Assembly: GCA_002862125.1 (NCBI GenBank)
Contig: PHSP01000003.1
Span: 124,001-188,000, forward strand
Direction: 5' to 3'
DNA from: Methylobacter sp. KS41
GTDB taxonomy: Bacteria > Pseudomonadota > Gammaproteobacteria > Methylococcales > Methylomonadaceae
DNA: 64,000 nt
In this document: piece after piece, positions 63,547 through 64,000 of the stretch
How the letters are laid out: each line of letters begins with the position of its first letter
Numbering within the stretch: position 1 is the first letter of the stretch
Program-made: the position numbers and the translations under genes
Notes under the pieces: model-generated
Database searches by the model: none
Seen by the model: the letters and a program-made list of their open reading frames with translations, nothing else
Told to the model about the DNA's origin: nothing

Positions 63547-63852
63547 CTAGCTATCCTTCTCTTCAGGGTCTTCCTGGGTTTCTGCAAGCATGGATCTAAG
63601 ATTTTCTTTTTGACGCAAAACAAAATCCTTGCTTTGTCCGGCGGTTTTGCTTGTGATTGAAATAATTTCCTTTCGGTATTTATGTGTCATATAACCGGCG
63701 GCAATACCCAGGCTGAGCATGACAAATGGGTGTTTGGCAAGTGTAGAGATGACACCTTTGCCGGTTTGTATGACTGTTGATGCTGCCACGGCTGTAGCGA
63801 CACCCTTGACTATCATTTCTCCTTTAGACGAGTGACTGCCTTCCATTACCAT
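63547..63852 (-). CDS. Hypothetical single-helix membrane-associated protein
   Basis: A 101-residue protein with an Ala/Thr/Val-rich N-terminal part (GVATAVAASTVIQTGKGVI), one hydrophobic stretch (HPFVMLSLGIAAGYMTHKY) and a charged, acidic C-terminal helix ending AETQEDPEEKDS. GGAGAAAATGG precedes the start on the minus strand. Function is unknown; it looks like small membrane-anchored stress or granule-associated proteins, but this is only an impression. Confidence 0.6.
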   Translation of the reverse strand: MVMEGSHSSKGEMIVKGVATAVAASTVIQTGKGVISTLAKHPFVMLSLGIAAGYMTHKYRKEIISITSKTAGQSKDFVLRQKENLRSMLAETQEDPEEKDS

Positions 63853-64000
63853 TTTCTCCTAATCTGTTTCTATACGGTTTGAAAAGGTTACCAAAAATAT
63901 GCGCTTTATCGGACACCCTGTATCTTAATTCAGATTCATTTAAGTCAATTTCTATAGCCAAGTCAATTAATATTCGAATTGATCTTTATATTAAGTGTTT

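Overview
The window looks like a chromosomal segment of a gammaproteobacterial type I methanotroph (Methylococcales, Methylobacter-like). This is an inference. It rests on a sucrose block of the order known from methanotrophs (sps-spp-fruK-ams), a PEP-CTERM protein, a carboxynorspermidine polyamine block, two heavy-metal RND operons and abundant REP-like palindromes. No rRNA, tRNA or CRISPR array was seen.

Layout. 1-3405: sucrose metabolism, with intact sucrose-phosphatase and fructokinase between a frame-broken sucrose-phosphate synthase end and a heavily deleted amylosucrase. 3540-12740: Na,K-ATPase-like P-type pump, RnfB-like ferredoxin, acid-phosphatase-like lipoprotein, cyclic-nucleotide-binding protein, DUF2126 putative amidoligase (frame broken near its end), HemW-like radical SAM protein. 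13244-17907: small hypotheticals, a PhoA-type alkaline phosphatase and a divergent calcineurin-like phosphoesterase with a candidate Pho box between them. 18337-23738: 1077-residue PEP-CTERM surface protein, a divergent DNA-binding-like protein, UbiA prenyltransferase. 23881-28623: nspC and carboxynorspermidine synthase, convergent with an ornithine/lysine decarboxylase, then RNase T2. 28721-30169: an IS3 remnant fused to a 5'-truncated ACR3 arsenite pump. 30270-35383: orphan PAS sensor kinase, methyltransferase, YceI, glutathione S-transferase.

35865-49617: two complete CzcCBA-type metal efflux operons on the minus strand. One ends with a DUF3240 gene and starts with a small secreted protein; the other ends with a PII-like gene. 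Between them lies a mazEF toxin-antitoxin module bracketed by direct repeats of about 158 bp. 50246-58809: GT39 glycosyltransferase, OprB-type porin, then a tight operon of SpmAB fusion, mtaB, trpS and a membrane protein. 59095-64000: two convergent secreted proteins that each carry a His/Cys pair placed like clan CD (caspase-like) peptidases, then hypotheticals.

The intergenic DNA carries much of the unexplained structure. There are two full copies and one partial copy of a small inverted-repeat element with TTAAAT termini, a separate element flanked by CTAG that abuts a sensor kinase start, five GGCGGA/TCCGCC palindromes, and the repeats around mazEF. Several gene breaks sit at homopolymers or short tandem repeats, so sequencing error must be excluded before those genes are called dead. 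All family assignments come from reading motifs by eye; no database search was run.
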